Assembly: GCA_047623825.1 (NCBI GenBank)
Contig: JBLHOS010000114.1
Coordinates: forward strand, 1-5,722
Source: JBLHOS01 sp047623825
Lineage (GTDB): Bacteria > Pseudomonadota > Alphaproteobacteria > Rhodobacterales > Rhodobacteraceae
Direction: 5' to 3'
Length of the DNA: 5,722 nucleotides
Shown here piece by piece: positions 5,408 to 5,722 of this stretch. The notes under the pieces were generated by a model, which saw only the letters and a list, made by a program, of their open reading frames with translations, did not search any database and was not told the DNA's origin. A program made the translations under genes and the position numbers. Every line of letters begins with the position of its first letter. Position 1 is the stretch's first letter.

Positions 5408-5560
5408 TCAAGTGCAATGTTTGATCTGAAGGCTGCAAGTTCTTCGGTCATTCTCTTGGGCGAGGCCTAGATCATCCACCACTTGCTTGCGTGTAAGCTC
5501 GTTGGTCAGTGCGATACGCACCGCATCCTTGCAGAATTCGTCCGTCCGTTTCGTTCCCAT
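5408..5560 (-). pseudogene. IS3-family transposase orfA fossil with internal deletion
   Basis: This 50-codon frame starts at ATG 5560, seven bases after GGAG. It reads GTKRTDEFCKDAVRIAL, then LTRKQVVDDLG and LAQEND, unmistakable pieces of the OrfA helix-turn-helix protein of IS3-family elements. From memory, intact copies have about 25 residues (VGMSTLNKW...KEDLS) between DDLG and LAQEND. They are missing here in frame, removing the second half of the helix-turn-helix. After LAQENDR the similarity stops at about 5440, and the frame runs out ten codons later. The leucine-zipper region, frameshift window and orfB are all absent, so no active transposase can be made. The surviving ribosome binding site means a short peptide could still be produced. 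Confidence 0.88.
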
Positions 5561-5636
5561 AGTTAATCTCCTTTGTTGCAATAAATGCTATCAAAGGCGC
5601 GGCATAAAACCGCGACAGGTCCACCACGGTGTATCA
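5440..5636 (-). mobile_element. Left-end remnant of a second, different IS3-family element
   Basis: The orfA fossil is preceded by about 75 bp that look like an IS3 left end. Reading down from 5636 on the minus strand it begins TGATACACCGTGGTGGACC, with the terminal TG typical of IS3-family ends. A hairpin CGCGG-N7-CCGCG (5598-5614) lies between the end and the orfA ribosome binding site, possibly limiting transposase expression. The end sequence differs from the IS3 remnant at 4408, so these are two separate insertions. The outer boundary at 5636 is inferred; no right end or target duplication is present. Confidence 0.6.
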
Positions 5637-5722
5637 GTCTTTTTGAGTTTTAGCGAAGCCGTCACCAGACACGAATACTCTATATTTCTCGGTAAAATTT
5701 GGGTGCATTTCTTGAGCTAGAT
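5634..5722 (-). CDS. Possible tail of a gene interrupted by the IS3 element (partial)
   Basis: A minus-strand frame is open from the right edge of the window to a TGA at 5634-5636, the first three bases of the proposed IS3 end. Its 28 codons read like protein (MHPNFTEKYRVFVSGDGFAKT). If real, the IS inserted into a gene and its terminal TGA now ends the reading frame. The stretch is too short to identify a family, and chance is possible. Confidence 0.25.
   Translation of the reverse strand, partial: LAQEMHPNFTEKYRVFVSGDGFAKTQKD

Noticed and set aside
5487..5720. Plus-strand 77-codon open frame at the right edge
   Set aside because: It is antisense to the IS3 orfA fossil and its terminal repeat, with no family match.
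1..5722. CRISPR array, tRNA or rRNA genes, toxin-antitoxin pair or retron-like structure
   Set aside because: I looked for regularly spaced repeats, cloverleaf-like folds, small paired genes and reverse transcriptase motifs and found none.

Overview
The window looks like an accessory, insertion-scarred stretch of an alphaproteobacterial genome, most likely Rhodobacterales (Roseobacter/Sulfitobacter/Octadecabacter type). That placement rests on recognised protein and IS-end families recalled from memory, not on a search. Every recognisable mobile-element gene here is partial or decayed, while most cargo genes between them keep good ribosome binding sites.

Layout. Positions 1-250: the 3' end of an IS5-like DDE transposase and its probable right terminus. 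Positions 369-2329: an intact divergent pair, an aldo/keto reductase on the minus strand and an AraC-family regulator on the plus strand. Their shared promoter region carries a clear 21-bp-spaced direct repeat that fits an AraC-type operator. The arrangement resembles E. coli YqhC and the aldo/keto reductase DkgA. Positions 2476-2844: a fossil tyrosine integrase with an apparent in-frame internal deletion and no catalytic domain. Positions 2813-4074, minus strand: a GNAT acetyltransferase whose 3' end overlaps by 17 nt an unknown membrane protein gene. That gene stops at CCC-TAA, and a +1 shift exactly there opens a frame encoding three more membrane segments. It is either a frameshifted gene or, less likely, a recoded one. 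Positions 4265-4408: the left end and first 25 codons of an IS3-family element. Positions 4487-5332, minus strand: a secreted protein of unknown function. Positions 5408-5636: the left end of a different IS3-family element, with an orfA that also carries an apparent in-frame deletion. Positions 5637-5722 hold a short open frame, possibly the tail of a gene cut by that IS.

How the genes fit together. The reductase and regulator probably form a self-contained aldehyde-response module. The acetyltransferase and the membrane protein are probably co-transcribed and translationally coupled, and their joint role is unknown. The secreted protein sits alone between two IS3 fossils. The most interesting signals are the CCC-TAA junction of the membrane protein, the spaced repeats in the divergent promoter, and the shared short-repeat, in-frame deletion pattern in two unrelated mobile-gene fossils. 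I do not see a complete novel defence or mobile system. The acetyltransferase and membrane protein pair is the nearest candidate for something undescribed.
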